Shown here: positions 25,165-33,160 of the stretch, piece by piece
Layout of the letters: the number at the start of each line of letters is the position of its first letter
Numbering within the stretch: position 1 is the stretch's first letter
From: an uncultured Burkholderiales bacterium
GTDB lineage: Bacteria; Pseudomonadota; Gammaproteobacteria; Burkholderiales; Thiobacillaceae
DNA: 37,149 nucleotides
Reading direction: 5' to 3'
NCBI GenBank assembly: GCA_938038385.1
Contig: CALHRD010000014.1
Coordinates: 1-37,149, forward strand
Notes under the pieces: generated by a model
What the model was told of the DNA's origin: nothing
The model's database searches: none
Seen by the model: the letters and a program-made list of their open reading frames with translations, nothing else
Made by a program: the position numbers and the translations under genes

Positions 25165-25207
25165 GAGTCGTGAGTCGCTGCGCGACTTCGATCCGAAAGG
25201 ACGCCCC

Positions 25208-26377
25208 ATGTTCAGAGTCACCCAGTTCATGCAGGAACTCATCACCCCCACCCCTGCCGGACCAAGGAGAAACCCGCCCGGTCCGGTGGTGATCTGGAAC
25301 CTGGTGCGGCGCTGCAACCTCACCTGCAAGCACTGCTACGCCATCTCCGCCGACCGCGATTTTCCCGGCGAGCTCAGCACGGACGAGGTCTTGCGCGTCA
25401 TGGACGACCTGAAGGCCGCCCGCGTGCCGGTGTTGATCCTCTCCGGCGGCGAGCCGCTCCTGCGCCCGGACATCTTCGCCATCGCCCGGCGCGCCAAGGC
25501 CCTGGGTTTCTACGTGGGGCTTTCCAGCAACGGCACCCTGATCGATCAGGAGAAAGCGGCGGCCATCGCCACCACCGGCTTCGACTACGTGGGCATCAGC
25601 CTGGACGGCCTCCAGCAGACGCACGACCGCTTCCGCCGCAAGGCGGGCGCCTTCGACGCCGCCCTGAACGGCGTGCGCCTCGCCCGCGATGCCGGGGCCA
25701 AGGTGGGCATCCGCTTCACCCTGGCCCAGGACAACGCGGCCGACTTCCCGGCCCTGCTCGACCTGATGGAGGCGGAGGGCATCGACAAGTTCTACCTCTC
25801 CCACCTCAACTACGCCGGGCGGGGCAACAAGAACAGAAAGGACGACGCCCACTTCCGCACCACCCGCGCGGCCATGGACCTGCTCTTCGAGCGCTGCTGG
25901 CGCTCCATCCAGGCCGGCCGGCCGAAGGAATTCGTCACCGGCAACAACGACGCCGATGGGGTCTACCTGCTCGCCTGGGTGGCGGCCCGGTTCCCGGAGC
26001 AGGCCGAACACCTCCGGCAAAAACTCGTGCAATGGGGCGGCAACGCCAGCGGTGTGAACGTGGCCAACATCGACAACCTGGGCGACGTGCACCCGGACAC
26101 CATGTGGTGGAACTACCCCTTGGGCAATGTGCGCCAGCGCCCCTTCGGCGCGATCTGGGCCGACACCGCCGACCCCCTCATGGCCGGTCTGAAACGCTCG
26201 CCCCGTCCCGTCGGCGGCCGCTGCGGCCGATGCCGCCATCTGGCCATCTGCAACGGCAACACCCGCGTGCGCGCCTGGCAGACCACGGGTGACTTCTGGG
26301 CGGAAGACCCCGGTTGCTATCTGACCGACGAGGAGGTGGGCGTGGCGCAGTCTCCGGACCTGGCGCTGGAGCGCTGA
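25208..26377 (+). CDS. nirJ: Radical SAM haem d1 biosynthesis enzyme NirJ
   Basis: NirJ is the radical SAM enzyme that removes propionate side chains from 12,18-didecarboxysirohaem on the haem d1 path. The 389-aa reading starts at ATG 25208 with AAAGGA 6 bases upstream; the longer open frame runs into the repeat element. The radical SAM cluster is C36-x3-C40-x2-C43 (RRCNLTCKHCYAISADRDFP), followed by LILSGGEPLLRPD (SAM GGE motif), GLSSNGTLI and VGISLDGLQQTHDRFR. The C-terminal SPASM-like part has RCGRCRHLAICNGNTRVRAW and EDPGCYL for a second iron-sulfur cluster. All expected motifs are present. nirN follows 1 base after the stop. Confidence 0.96.
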   Translation: MFRVTQFMQELITPTPAGPRRNPPGPVVIWNLVRRCNLTCKHCYAISADRDFPGELSTDEVLRVMDDLKAARVPVLILSGGEPLLRPDIFAIARRAKALGFYVGLSSNGTLIDQEKAAAIATTGFDYVGISLDGLQQTHDRFRRKAGAFDAALNGVRLARDAGAKVGIRFTLAQDNAADFPALLDLMEAEGIDKFYLSHLNYAGRGNKNRKDDAHFRTTRAAMDLLFERCWRSIQAGRPKEFVTGNNDADGVYLLAWVAARFPEQAEHLRQKLVQWGGNASGVNVANIDNLGDVHPDTMWWNYPLGNVRQRPFGAIWADTADPLMAGLKRSPRPVGGRCGRCRHLAICNGNTRVRAWQTTGDFWAEDPGCYLTDEEVGVAQSPDLALER

Positions 26378-26378
26378 C

Positions 26379-27944
26379 ATGGACCCGGCACGCACGAGCC
26401 GCCTGTTGTTTTCTGGAGCCCTGCTGGTCGCCGGACTGGCCCAGGCCGCCCCCGACCCGGAAAGGTTGTACGAAACCCACTGCCTCGCCTGCCACGCCCC
26501 CAACCGGCTGGGCGGCATGGGGCCTGCCCTGCTGCCGGAATCCCTGGCCCGGCTGAAGAAGCCGGAGGCGGTCAAGGTCATCGCCGAGGGCTTGCCGGCC
26601 ACCCAGATGCCCCCCTTCAAGGACGTGCTCAAGCCCGAGGAGGTCCAGGCCCTGGCCGCCTGGCTCTACACCCCCAACAAGATCCCGGTGAAGTGGGACG
26701 CCGACGACATCCGCGCCTCGCACATCGTCCACGCGGAAAACGTGGACCTGCCCGCGAAGCCCGTATTCAAGGCCGACCCGAGCAACGTCACCCTGGTGGT
26801 GGAGCATGGCGATCACCACATCAGCGTGCTGGACGGCGACCTCATGGAGCCCTTCCACCGCTTCCCCACCCGCTACGCCCTGCACGGCGGACCGAAGTTC
26901 ACCCCCGACGGACGCTACGTCTACTGGGCCAGCCGCGACGGCTGGATCACCAAGTACGACCTGTGGAACCTGAAGGTGGTGGCCGAGACGCGCGCCGGCA
27001 TCAACACCCGCAACCTGGCCGTGTCCAGCGACGGGCAGTACGTGATGGTGGCCAACTACCTGCCGCACACCCTGGTGGCCTTGTCCGGCAGGGATCTGTC
27101 GCTGGTCAAGGTGATCCCCGTGCTGGGCGCCAATGGCAAGACCTCCCGTGTCTCCGCCGTGTACGACGCCCGCCCGCGCGGGAGCTTCATCGCCGCGCTC
27201 AAGGACATCCCCGAGGTGTGGGAGATCCCCTACGACGGCCGCCCCGTCTACAAGGGCCTGGTGCACGATTACCAGTTCAAGGAGGCCATCCCGGAGCCCG
27301 GCCCCCTGCCCGTGCGGCACATCGAGGTGGACCAGATCCTGGACGACTTCTTCTTCGACCAAAGTTACAACTACCTGATCGGCGCCTCGCGGGACGTGCC
27401 CAAGGGCCAGGTCATCCACCTGGGCGCCGGGCGCAAGATCGCCGACCTGGACATCCCCGGCATGCCCCACCTGGGCTCCGGCATCACCTGGGACTGGACC
27501 GATGACCAGGGTGTCGTCCACCCGGTCATGGCCTCGCCCAACCTCAAGGACGGTCACATCCAGGTCATCGACATGAAGACTTGGCGGACCCTCAAGATCA
27601 TCCCCACCGCCGGCCCTGGCTTCTTTCTGCGCAGCCACGAGGCGACGCCCTACGCCTGGGCCGACGTGTTCTTCGGCAAGCACCGGGACGTCATGCACGT
27701 CATCGACAAGCGCAGCCTGGAGATCGTCGCCGACCTCAGGCCGGAACCGGGCAAGACCGCCACTCACGTGGAATTCGACCGCTACGGCAGGTATGCACTG
27801 GTGTCGCTGTGGGAGATGGACGGCGCGCTGATCGTCTACGACGCGAAGACGCTCAAGGAGGTCAAGCGCCTGCCCATGAAGCGCCCGGTCGGCAAGTACA
27901 ACGTCTGGAACAAGACCCGGCTGTCGGCGGGCACCAGCCATTGA
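26379..27944 (+). CDS. nirN: Dihydro-haem d1 dehydrogenase NirN (cytochrome c plus d1-type propeller)
   Basis: NirN is a periplasmic NirS paralogue. It oxidises dihydro-haem d1 to haem d1 in the last biosynthetic step and hands the cofactor to NirS. The protein has 521 aa, with a signal peptide (LLFSGALLVAGLAQA) and haem c site C35-LAC38-H39, with TQMPPFKDVL giving the probable Met ligand. The d1-like eight-bladed propeller includes YVYWASRDGWITKYDLWNLK, SVWNKTRL-like ending KYNVWNKTRL, and HPVMASPNLKDGHIQVIDMK. It lacks the NirS-type HPGRGAN...KYGPVW block, so it is NirN rather than a second NirS. The start is 1 base after nirJ. The stop codon is overlapped by an FNR/DNR-type box. Confidence 0.95.
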   Translation: MDPARTSRLLFSGALLVAGLAQAAPDPERLYETHCLACHAPNRLGGMGPALLPESLARLKKPEAVKVIAEGLPATQMPPFKDVLKPEEVQALAAWLYTPNKIPVKWDADDIRASHIVHAENVDLPAKPVFKADPSNVTLVVEHGDHHISVLDGDLMEPFHRFPTRYALHGGPKFTPDGRYVYWASRDGWITKYDLWNLKVVAETRAGINTRNLAVSSDGQYVMVANYLPHTLVALSGRDLSLVKVIPVLGANGKTSRVSAVYDARPRGSFIAALKDIPEVWEIPYDGRPVYKGLVHDYQFKEAIPEPGPLPVRHIEVDQILDDFFFDQSYNYLIGASRDVPKGQVIHLGAGRKIADLDIPGMPHLGSGITWDWTDDQGVVHPVMASPNLKDGHIQVIDMKTWRTLKIIPTAGPGFFLRSHEATPYAWADVFFGKHRDVMHVIDKRSLEIVADLRPEPGKTATHVEFDRYGRYALVSLWEMDGALIVYDAKTLKEVKRLPMKRPVGKYNVWNKTRLSAGTSH

Positions 27945-27954
27945 TCAAGGTCAA
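27941..27954 (+). promoter_or_regulatory. FNR/DNR-type box overlapping the nirN stop codon
   Basis: TTGATCAAGGTCAA fits TTGAY-N4-RTCAA, the same consensus as the two boxes upstream of nirS. It begins 1 base before the nirN TGA and lies 81 bases from the next small ORF centre-to-start. TTATGG (27986-27991) is the best -10 candidate, which places the box slightly too far upstream for a classical class II site. Confidence 0.55.
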
Positions 27955-28028
27955 GCCGGAGACTCGACCGCCATGTCAAGGTGTCTTATGGTTTCCTCAT
28001 CCTCCAACCGCCGTCAGGAGCCGACGCG

Positions 28029-28139
28029 ATGAACTTCCAGAAAATCTACGAAAAGAGTGAGAACACCGCGGTTTTTTATGCCGTGCTGATCTTTATCGTC
28101 TTCCACTTCGGCATGTTGCTGCTGTTCAACCTGGTGTGA
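28029..28139 (+). CDS. 36-residue single-pass membrane peptide downstream of nirN
   Basis: This short frame has a good SD (AGGAG at 28016-28020, 8-base spacing). It encodes MNFQKIYEKSENTAVFYAVL followed by a hydrophobic helix (VFYAVLIFIVFHFGMLLLFNLV) with one His in the membrane segment. The charged N-terminus and single helix ending at the C-terminus resemble small accessory subunits of respiratory complexes (CcoQ/CydX-like in layout only). An FNR/DNR-type box stands upstream, so it may be expressed with the denitrification genes. I do not recognise a family. It is real by SD, composition and context, but unproven. Confidence 0.6.
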   Translation: MNFQKIYEKSENTAVFYAVLIFIVFHFGMLLLFNLV

Positions 28140-28162
28140 AGCGAGTTGGAAAGCGCAGCGGA

Positions 28163-28376
28163 CCTCCGTGTCGTTGCTGGCGAACACTGTGAGGCTGGAC
28201 TCGTAGGCCGGACTTCAGCCCGACGCTCAGGGAGTCGGGCCGTAGGTCGGGCTTCAGCCCGACACCGAAAGCGCCGCAAAAGCGCCGGACTGAAGTCCGA
28301 CCTACGAGTCCGACCTACGAGTCCGACCTATAAGGCCGACCTGCACAAGCCTGGTCGTGATCGACACGGATTCGGG
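28163..28376. repeat. Palindromic MITE/REP-like cluster, copy 2 (expanded)
   Basis: This fills most of the 338-base gap between the small membrane ORF and the EAL-HDOD gene. It contains several REP-type units (GTAGGCCGGACTTCAGCCCG, GTAGGTCGGGCTTCAGCCCG, and the reverse CCGGACTGAAGTCCGACCTA) and three tandem GAGTCCGACCTAY units near 28305-28332. Its outer ends, CCTCCGTGTCGTTGCTGGCG on the left and GATCGACACGGATTC on the right (about 28360-28374), are degenerate versions of the termini of copies 1 and 3. I see no gene and no clear intrinsic terminator in 28377-28477. Confidence 0.75.
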
Positions 28377-28477
28377 TACATGTCGTGTCTTGCCGCCAGC
28401 GCTCCGGGCGCCTTGGCCTGCGCCCGCTCGCGACGATTTCTTCAGCGCTTCGCCAACACCCCGGACAAGGGCTGATA

Positions 28478-29695
28478 TCACTCCAGGCCGAGTTGCTCCA
28501 CCCAGGCCAGGGCCTTGAGGTGGGCCTCGTTTACCTGCTCGGGGGACAGGAAGAGGGATTCCGCCAGGGACTCGATGCGGCCGGCCTCGCCGCTCTCGCA
28601 GGCCTCGGCCAGGGCGAGGATGGGGCCGTAGAGGCCGCTGCGGGAGAGCAGGGCGTCGGCTACGTTTTCAGGTATGGTGATCCGTTCGAGCACCTGTTGC
28701 ATCGGGGTTTCGAGCAGGGCGTCGAGCATGGAGAAGACGCCGGTGATGAACAGGTCGTCCTGCTCGCTTTTCGACAGGTGATAGGCCCCCAGGAGCTCGC
28801 ACAGCCGTCCGCGCGTCACGGCGGTGCGCGAAAGCACGGGGGCCATGGGCGAGGGGCTGGCGGTGGCCAAGAGCAGGGTGAGCCACTTGTTGAGCGGCCG
28901 GTAACCGAGGATGCTGACCGCATGGCGAATGGACTGGATCTCGCAGGTGAGGCCGAAGGCGGCGGAGTTGATATAGCGCAGCAGCTTGAAGGTCAGCGCC
29001 ACATCGCGCTTGAAGCCCTCCTCGACCTGCCTGACGTCTGCCTCCTGGCGCACCTTTTCCATGAGCTGGATCACCGCTGCCTGGGTGGGGTTGACCACCT
29101 TGGCGGAGACGTTCTCCGGTCGGGCGAAGTAGTAACCCTGGAAGTACTCGAAGCCCAGCTTCTTGTACTGTTCGAACTGTTCGCGTTTCTCCACCTTCTC
29201 GGCCAGCAGCTTGACGCCGTGCTTGCGGGCAGCCTTGACGGTGGTGATGATGCCGTCGGCGGGGTGGGCCAGCACGTCGAGCTTGACGTAATCGGCCAAG
29301 GGCAAAAGGTCTGCACGTTCCGGCGTGTGGACATAGTCGTCGAGGGCGATGCGAAAACCGGCCTGCTTGAAGCTCTTGAGCCGATCGATGACCTCCGGCG
29401 TGACCTCGACCGTTTCCAGCACCTCCAGCACCACCTTGTCCGGCGGCAGCAGGGCGGAGAAGTCGCTCATCAGCAGCCGGCTGTCCATGTTGATGAAGGC
29501 CAGCTTGCCCTTGAGCAGCCAGTCCGTACCCATGTTGCACAACGTGTTGGAGATGACGTCGATACCGGCCGCCGCGGCGTCCTCGATACGGGCAGCCGCC
29601 GCATGCGGGGCATCGCGGAACAGCAGCTCGTAGGCGACCAGCTGGTGACGGCCATCGACGATGGGCTGGCGGGCGAGGTAGGCGTTCAGGGCCAT
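28478..29695 (-). CDS. EAL-HDOD (YuxH-type) signalling protein
   Basis: This is a 405-aa protein with an N-terminal EAL-like domain (about 1-200) and a C-terminal HDOD domain (about 205-400). The start reads YLARQPIVDGRHQLVAYELL, where EAL is replaced by ELL. IALDDYVHTPERADLLPLAD and AEKVEKREQFEQYKKLGF replace the DDFG and E(G)VE motifs. Key metal residues are therefore altered, and it is likely a c-di-GMP-inactive or sensor version, as is typical of YuxH/CdgJ-type proteins that influence motility. HDOD motifs are LLRYINSAAFGLTCEIQSIR and HAVSILGY...WLTLL. It is the last gene of the leftward chemotaxis operon, 19 bases after cheA. Its role is inferred from this context. Confidence 0.87.
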   Translation of the reverse strand: MALNAYLARQPIVDGRHQLVAYELLFRDAPHAAAARIEDAAAAGIDVISNTLCNMGTDWLLKGKLAFINMDSRLLMSDFSALLPPDKVVLEVLETVEVTPEVIDRLKSFKQAGFRIALDDYVHTPERADLLPLADYVKLDVLAHPADGIITTVKAARKHGVKLLAEKVEKREQFEQYKKLGFEYFQGYYFARPENVSAKVVNPTQAAVIQLMEKVRQEADVRQVEEGFKRDVALTFKLLRYINSAAFGLTCEIQSIRHAVSILGYRPLNKWLTLLLATASPSPMAPVLSRTAVTRGRLCELLGAYHLSKSEQDDLFITGVFSMLDALLETPMQQVLERITIPENVADALLSRSGLYGPILALAEACESGEAGRIESLAESLFLSPEQVNEAHLKALAWVEQLGLE

Positions 29696-29714
29696 GGGCG
29701 TGTATCAACCGAAG

Positions 29715-31628
29715 TCAGGCCGCGCGGGCGAAAAGGCTGCTGGGAGTGTCGGCCTGGACGTTGCCCAACAGTTCTTCCATGTCCAGTACCAGCACGATGG
29801 AGCCATCGCCAGACAGCGTGGCTCCGGCGATGCCCTTGGGCTTGATGTCCGCCAGCGGCTTGATCACCACGTCGTCGCGACCGACGAAGCCGTCCACGGC
29901 CAGGATGAAGGTGGATTCCGCGGCGTGCATGAGGACCCCGTAGGCGGGTGGCTGGCGCGATTCCCAGCCGATCATCCTGGCCAGACTCCTGACCGGTAAC
30001 ACCTCGTCGCGTACCACCAGGGTGGCGCGGCCGGATACCCGTTGCAGTTCGTCGGGTTTCATGGGGATGATCTCCCGCACCAGCGACAGGGGGACGGCGA
30101 AGGACTGGTTGTTGAGCCGCACCACCAGCACTGGCAGGATGGCCAACGTCAGCGGCAGGGAAATGGTGAAGGTGGTGCCTTGACCGGGCACGGAAAGGAC
30201 TTCGATCTTGCCGTTCAGCTTGGTGATGTTGGTTTTGACCACGTCCATGCCGACGCCACGGCCGGAGACGCTGGAGATCTCGTCCTTGGTGGAAAAGCCG
30301 GGCAGAAAGATCAGATGCAGGGCCTGCCGGTCGTCCAGGGTATTGGCGGTCTCGGCGTCGATGATGCCCTTGTCCACGGCCTTCTGGCGAATGATGTCGG
30401 GCCGCATGCCTTTGCCGTCGTCGGCGATCTCGATGAAGACATGGTCGCCGACCTGGCTGGCGGACAGCGTGACCAGGGCCTTGGGCGGTTTGTTGGCCGC
30501 CAGCCGGTCCTCGGGCGACTCGATGCCGTGGTCGACGGCATTGCGTACGAGGTGGACGAGCGGGTCGTTGAGGTCCTCGATCATGGTCTTGTCGAGTTCC
30601 GTCTCCTCGCCCGAGAGCACCAGTTCCACGTCCTTGCCCAGCTGGCGGGCCAGGTCGCGGGCCAGGCGCGGGTATTTCTGGAACAGGCGGCCGATGGGCT
30701 GCATGCGTGTCTTCATCACCGCGTTCTGCAGGTCGGACACCAGCAGATCCAGCTGATTGACGGCCAGGTCCAGGGCCTTGAGGGTCTCCACGTCGGTCCG
30801 GCCATGCATGATCTGGCTCTTCAGGTTGGAGATCCGGTTCTTGGTCAGGCCGATCTCGCCGGACAGGTTCAGCACCTGGTCCAGCCGCGAGGTGTCGACG
30901 CGGATCGTGGTCTCCTTCTGCAGGCTCTGCTGTGGGCCGGGGTTGCCGCCGCCGGCACGGCTTGGAGTGGGCAGGTCCTGTCCGGAGGTCGCCGCGGCCC
31001 TGGGGACCGGGCTGTCCTGGGTCATGTGGACCGGCGTGACCGGGGCCATGCCCGAACTGCCGGCCTCGGCTGCCACGGGGGCGGGGAACGTGGCCCCGGT
31101 CAGCGCGGCATGCAGGGCATCCCAGTTGATGTCGGCGATGCCGGGCGCGCGGTCGGTCTGCGCCGCTGCGGCCTCCGCCGCCACGCTGTCGTGACTCGGT
31201 GCAGGGCTCGGTTGCGCCGCGGCCGTATTGGGCAGGTTCCCAGCCAGGGCGGCGTCCAGATTGGCCAGCAGTCCGGGATCGGCGCCGTGTGGCTGGACGC
31301 TCTGGGCAAGGGTGTCGAACATGTCCCGCACCGTCGCCGTGGCCGCCATGATGATGTCCATCAGTTCCGGTGTCAGGGCGATCTCGCCGTTGCGCAGCTT
31401 GTCGAACAGGTTTTCCGTGCGGTGGCAGAGGGTGACCATGCTGTCGACGTTGAGGAAGCCGGCACCGCCCTTGATGGTGTGGAAGCCGCGGAAGATGTCG
31501 TTCAGCAACGCCTTGTCGTCCGGCCGTTTCTCCAGTTCCACCAGCTTGTTGTCCACCTGGCCGAGCAGTTCCCCGGCCTCCATGAGGAAATCCTTCAGCA
31601 ATTCTTCCATCCCGGCGAAGTCACTCAT
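29715..31628 (-). CDS. cheA: Chemotaxis histidine kinase CheA
   Basis: CheA autophosphorylates under receptor control and passes phosphate to CheY and to the CheV receiver domains. It has 637 aa. The P1 Hpt domain carries phospho-acceptor H50 (FRGFHTIKGGAGFL). A long Ala/Pro-rich linker (about 130-245) has no obvious P2 fold. The P3 dimerisation helix pair (SRLDQVLNLSGEIGLTKNRI) leads into the P4 kinase domain with N-box HLVRNAVDHGIESPEDRL, G1 IEIADDGKGM, G2 GRGVGMDVVKTNI and GTTFTISLPLTLA. A CheW-like P5 follows (about 500-637). The SD is GAAGGAGAG, 5 bases before the ATG. It is intact. Confidence 0.97.
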   Translation of the reverse strand: MSDFAGMEELLKDFLMEAGELLGQVDNKLVELEKRPDDKALLNDIFRGFHTIKGGAGFLNVDSMVTLCHRTENLFDKLRNGEIALTPELMDIIMAATATVRDMFDTLAQSVQPHGADPGLLANLDAALAGNLPNTAAAQPSPAPSHDSVAAEAAAAQTDRAPGIADINWDALHAALTGATFPAPVAAEAGSSGMAPVTPVHMTQDSPVPRAAATSGQDLPTPSRAGGGNPGPQQSLQKETTIRVDTSRLDQVLNLSGEIGLTKNRISNLKSQIMHGRTDVETLKALDLAVNQLDLLVSDLQNAVMKTRMQPIGRLFQKYPRLARDLARQLGKDVELVLSGEETELDKTMIEDLNDPLVHLVRNAVDHGIESPEDRLAANKPPKALVTLSASQVGDHVFIEIADDGKGMRPDIIRQKAVDKGIIDAETANTLDDRQALHLIFLPGFSTKDEISSVSGRGVGMDVVKTNITKLNGKIEVLSVPGQGTTFTISLPLTLAILPVLVVRLNNQSFAVPLSLVREIIPMKPDELQRVSGRATLVVRDEVLPVRSLARMIGWESRQPPAYGVLMHAAESTFILAVDGFVGRDDVVIKPLADIKPKGIAGATLSGDGSIVLVLDMEELLGNVQADTPSSLFARAA

Positions 31629-31632
31629 GTTG

Positions 31633-31662
31633 CTCTCCTTCGGAGAGGGTGAGGGGTGAGGG
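31633..31662. repeat. Palindromic GGTGAGGGGTGAGGG-type repeat upstream of cheA
   Basis: CTCTCCTTCGGAGAG (31633-31647) is a perfect palindromic hairpin followed by GGTGAGGGGTGAGGG. It resembles the C/G-rich intergenic repeat at 25127-25164. On the minus strand it supplies the cheA SD (GAAGGAGAG), so folding could mask the ribosome-binding site. It occupies part of the 101-base gap between cheZ and cheA. Confidence 0.45.
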
Positions 31663-31729
31663 ACGAGGGGTGGGGCGCAGACTGTTCACGCCCCATGCCG
31701 CCACACGGCTCACGCCTGACGCCTCACGG

Positions 31730-32515
31730 TCAAAAGCCCAAACTTTCCAGCAATTCATCGACCTGCTCCTGGTTGGTGACCACGTCTTCTCGACCGGAGG
31801 CGCTGATCACCGGGCCCTCGAGCAGATCCGGACGTACGGCCTGACGCTTCACCTCGGGCGTGGTCTCGAGGAGCAGGGCCACCAGCTGCTTCTCCATGTT
31901 CTGGGCAGCCTCGAGGACCTTCTTGATGACCTGTCCGGTGAGGTCCTGGAAGTCCTGCGCCATGATGATTTCCATCAGCTGGGCATTGGTGGCTTCGGTC
32001 TTGCTGGGCACCAGTCTCAGGTAGTTGTGGGTATCCTGCACCAGCGACTTGAACTCGTTCACGCCCAGCTGCTTGTCGAACAGCCGGTCCCACTGCGCCG
32101 CCAGTTCCCTGGCGGTCTCGCCGAGGCTCTGCTGGATGGGTTGCGCGTTTTCGGCAGCGTTGAGGGTGCGTTCTGCAGCCTGGGCGGTCATGGCGGCGAT
32201 GTAGTTCAGCCGCTCCCGGTTGTCCGGGATCTCCTTCGCCACCTTCTGCAAGGCGTTGTCCAGGCCCAGTTCCCTGAGGAGGTTGTGCAGGCTGCGGGTC
32301 ATCTGGCCGAGCTTGGCGTACACATGCTCCGGGCAGATCCCGGTCTCGCCATCCTTGGGGGCGGCCGCATGACTGACAGCCTCGGATATGCTGTCGAACA
32401 ACGCCTCCAGATCGGGGGTGTCACCGCTCGCTGTTTTCTCCTGCGCGGCCGGCGGATGCTCGCGATAGGCGATGCTGTCGAATAACGCTTCGAGTTCCGG
32501 TGAATCACCGCTCAT
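31730..32515 (-). CDS. cheZ: CheY-phosphate phosphatase CheZ
   Basis: CheZ dephosphorylates CheY-P. ATG 32515 has GGAGAG 5 bases upstream and gives 261 aa; an upstream ATG (32563) has no SD. The long helical hairpin carries the catalytic motif MAQDFQDLTGQVIKKVLEAA with the Asp and Gln that act on CheY-P. The C-terminal helix QVDELLESLGF is the CheY-tethering peptide. The N-terminal 45 residues contain a tandem duplication (SGDSPELEALFDSI and SGDTPDLEALFDSI) that also resembles the C-terminal peptide (ELLESL), and so may be extra CheY-docking segments. It lies between cheY and cheA, 105 bases after cheY. Confidence 0.95.
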   Translation of the reverse strand: MSGDSPELEALFDSIAYREHPPAAQEKTASGDTPDLEALFDSISEAVSHAAAPKDGETGICPEHVYAKLGQMTRSLHNLLRELGLDNALQKVAKEIPDNRERLNYIAAMTAQAAERTLNAAENAQPIQQSLGETARELAAQWDRLFDKQLGVNEFKSLVQDTHNYLRLVPSKTEATNAQLMEIIMAQDFQDLTGQVIKKVLEAAQNMEKQLVALLLETTPEVKRQAVRPDLLEGPVISASGREDVVTNQEQVDELLESLGF

Positions 32516-32620
32516 GAGTCTCTCCAGTTCAGATATCAGGGAGCAGGGATGGGTATCGGGCATTGGTAGCGTCGCATCGATCGAGGCGTTGTGCCGATGC
32601 CTGATGCCTATCCCGTGCTG

Positions 32621-33010
32621 TCACATCCCGTGTTTCTCGAAGATCTTGTTCAACTTCTCCTCCAGGACGGCCGCGGTGAAGGGCTTGACGATGTAGCCCG
32701 ATGCTCCACTTTGGGCCGCCTCGATGATGTTCTCCTTCTTCGCCTCGGCGGTGATCATGAGCACCGGCAGGGCCTTGAGTCCGGCGTCGGCGCGGATGTT
32801 CTTGAGCAGGTCGATGCCGGTCATGTTGGGCATGTTCCAGTCGGTGATGACGAAGTCATGGCTGCCATTTTTGAGTTTTTGTAAGGCGATCACGCCGTCT
32901 TCGGCCTCGTCCACGTTGCTGAAGCCCAGCTCCTTGAGCAGGTTGCGAACGATGCGGCGCATGGTGGAAAAGTCGTCCACCACCAGGAACTTTAGGTTCT
33001 TGTCGGGCAT
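32621..33010 (-). CDS. cheY: Chemotaxis response regulator CheY
   Basis: CheY is a single receiver domain of 129 aa. When phosphorylated it binds the flagellar switch. D12 and D13 ([10 protein letters not shown]), phospho-acceptor D57 ([12 protein letters not shown]), T87 ([11 protein letters not shown]) and K109 ([15 protein letters not shown]) are at the same numbers as in E. coli CheY, and the sequence is E. coli-like throughout. ATG 33010 follows a weak GAGGGAAGC. About 150 bases separate it from cheV upstream; I find no convincing promoter there. It works with CheZ, encoded next. Confidence 0.97.
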   Translation of the reverse strand: MPDKNLKFLVVDDFSTMRRIVRNLLKELGFSNVDEAEDGVIALQKLKNGSHDFVITDWNMPNMTGIDLLKNIRADAGLKALPVLMITAEAKKENIIEAAQSGASGYIVKPFTAAVLEEKLNKIFEKHGM

Positions 33011-33160
33011 GCTTCCCTCGATCGGTAGGTTGAATGTGCTCCCGGCTTCGAAACATGGGCCGAGCCGTCTCCCGCGGGGGCCAAATCGTTCCCGGGGCGT
33101 TTCGGCGTATGGCTCGTGGGTGTGGTCTGTACGGTAATCAAGATATCGCTGTGCGCGGCT

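Noticed and set aside
28300-28345. Short tandem GAGTCCGACCTAC units as a CRISPR-like array
   Set aside because: Units are 13 bp and contiguous, with no spacers and no cas genes; they are pieces of the REP-type palindromes.
28146-28475. Open frame through the palindromic cluster before the EAL-HDOD gene
   Set aside because: Its sequence is the translated REP repeat (Arg/Ser/Ala-rich); no SD and no family.
28385-31652. Long plus-strand frames opposite the EAL-HDOD gene and cheA
   Set aside because: Gly/Gln/Val/His-rich antisense shadows; the minus strand has complete, motif-rich proteins with SDs.
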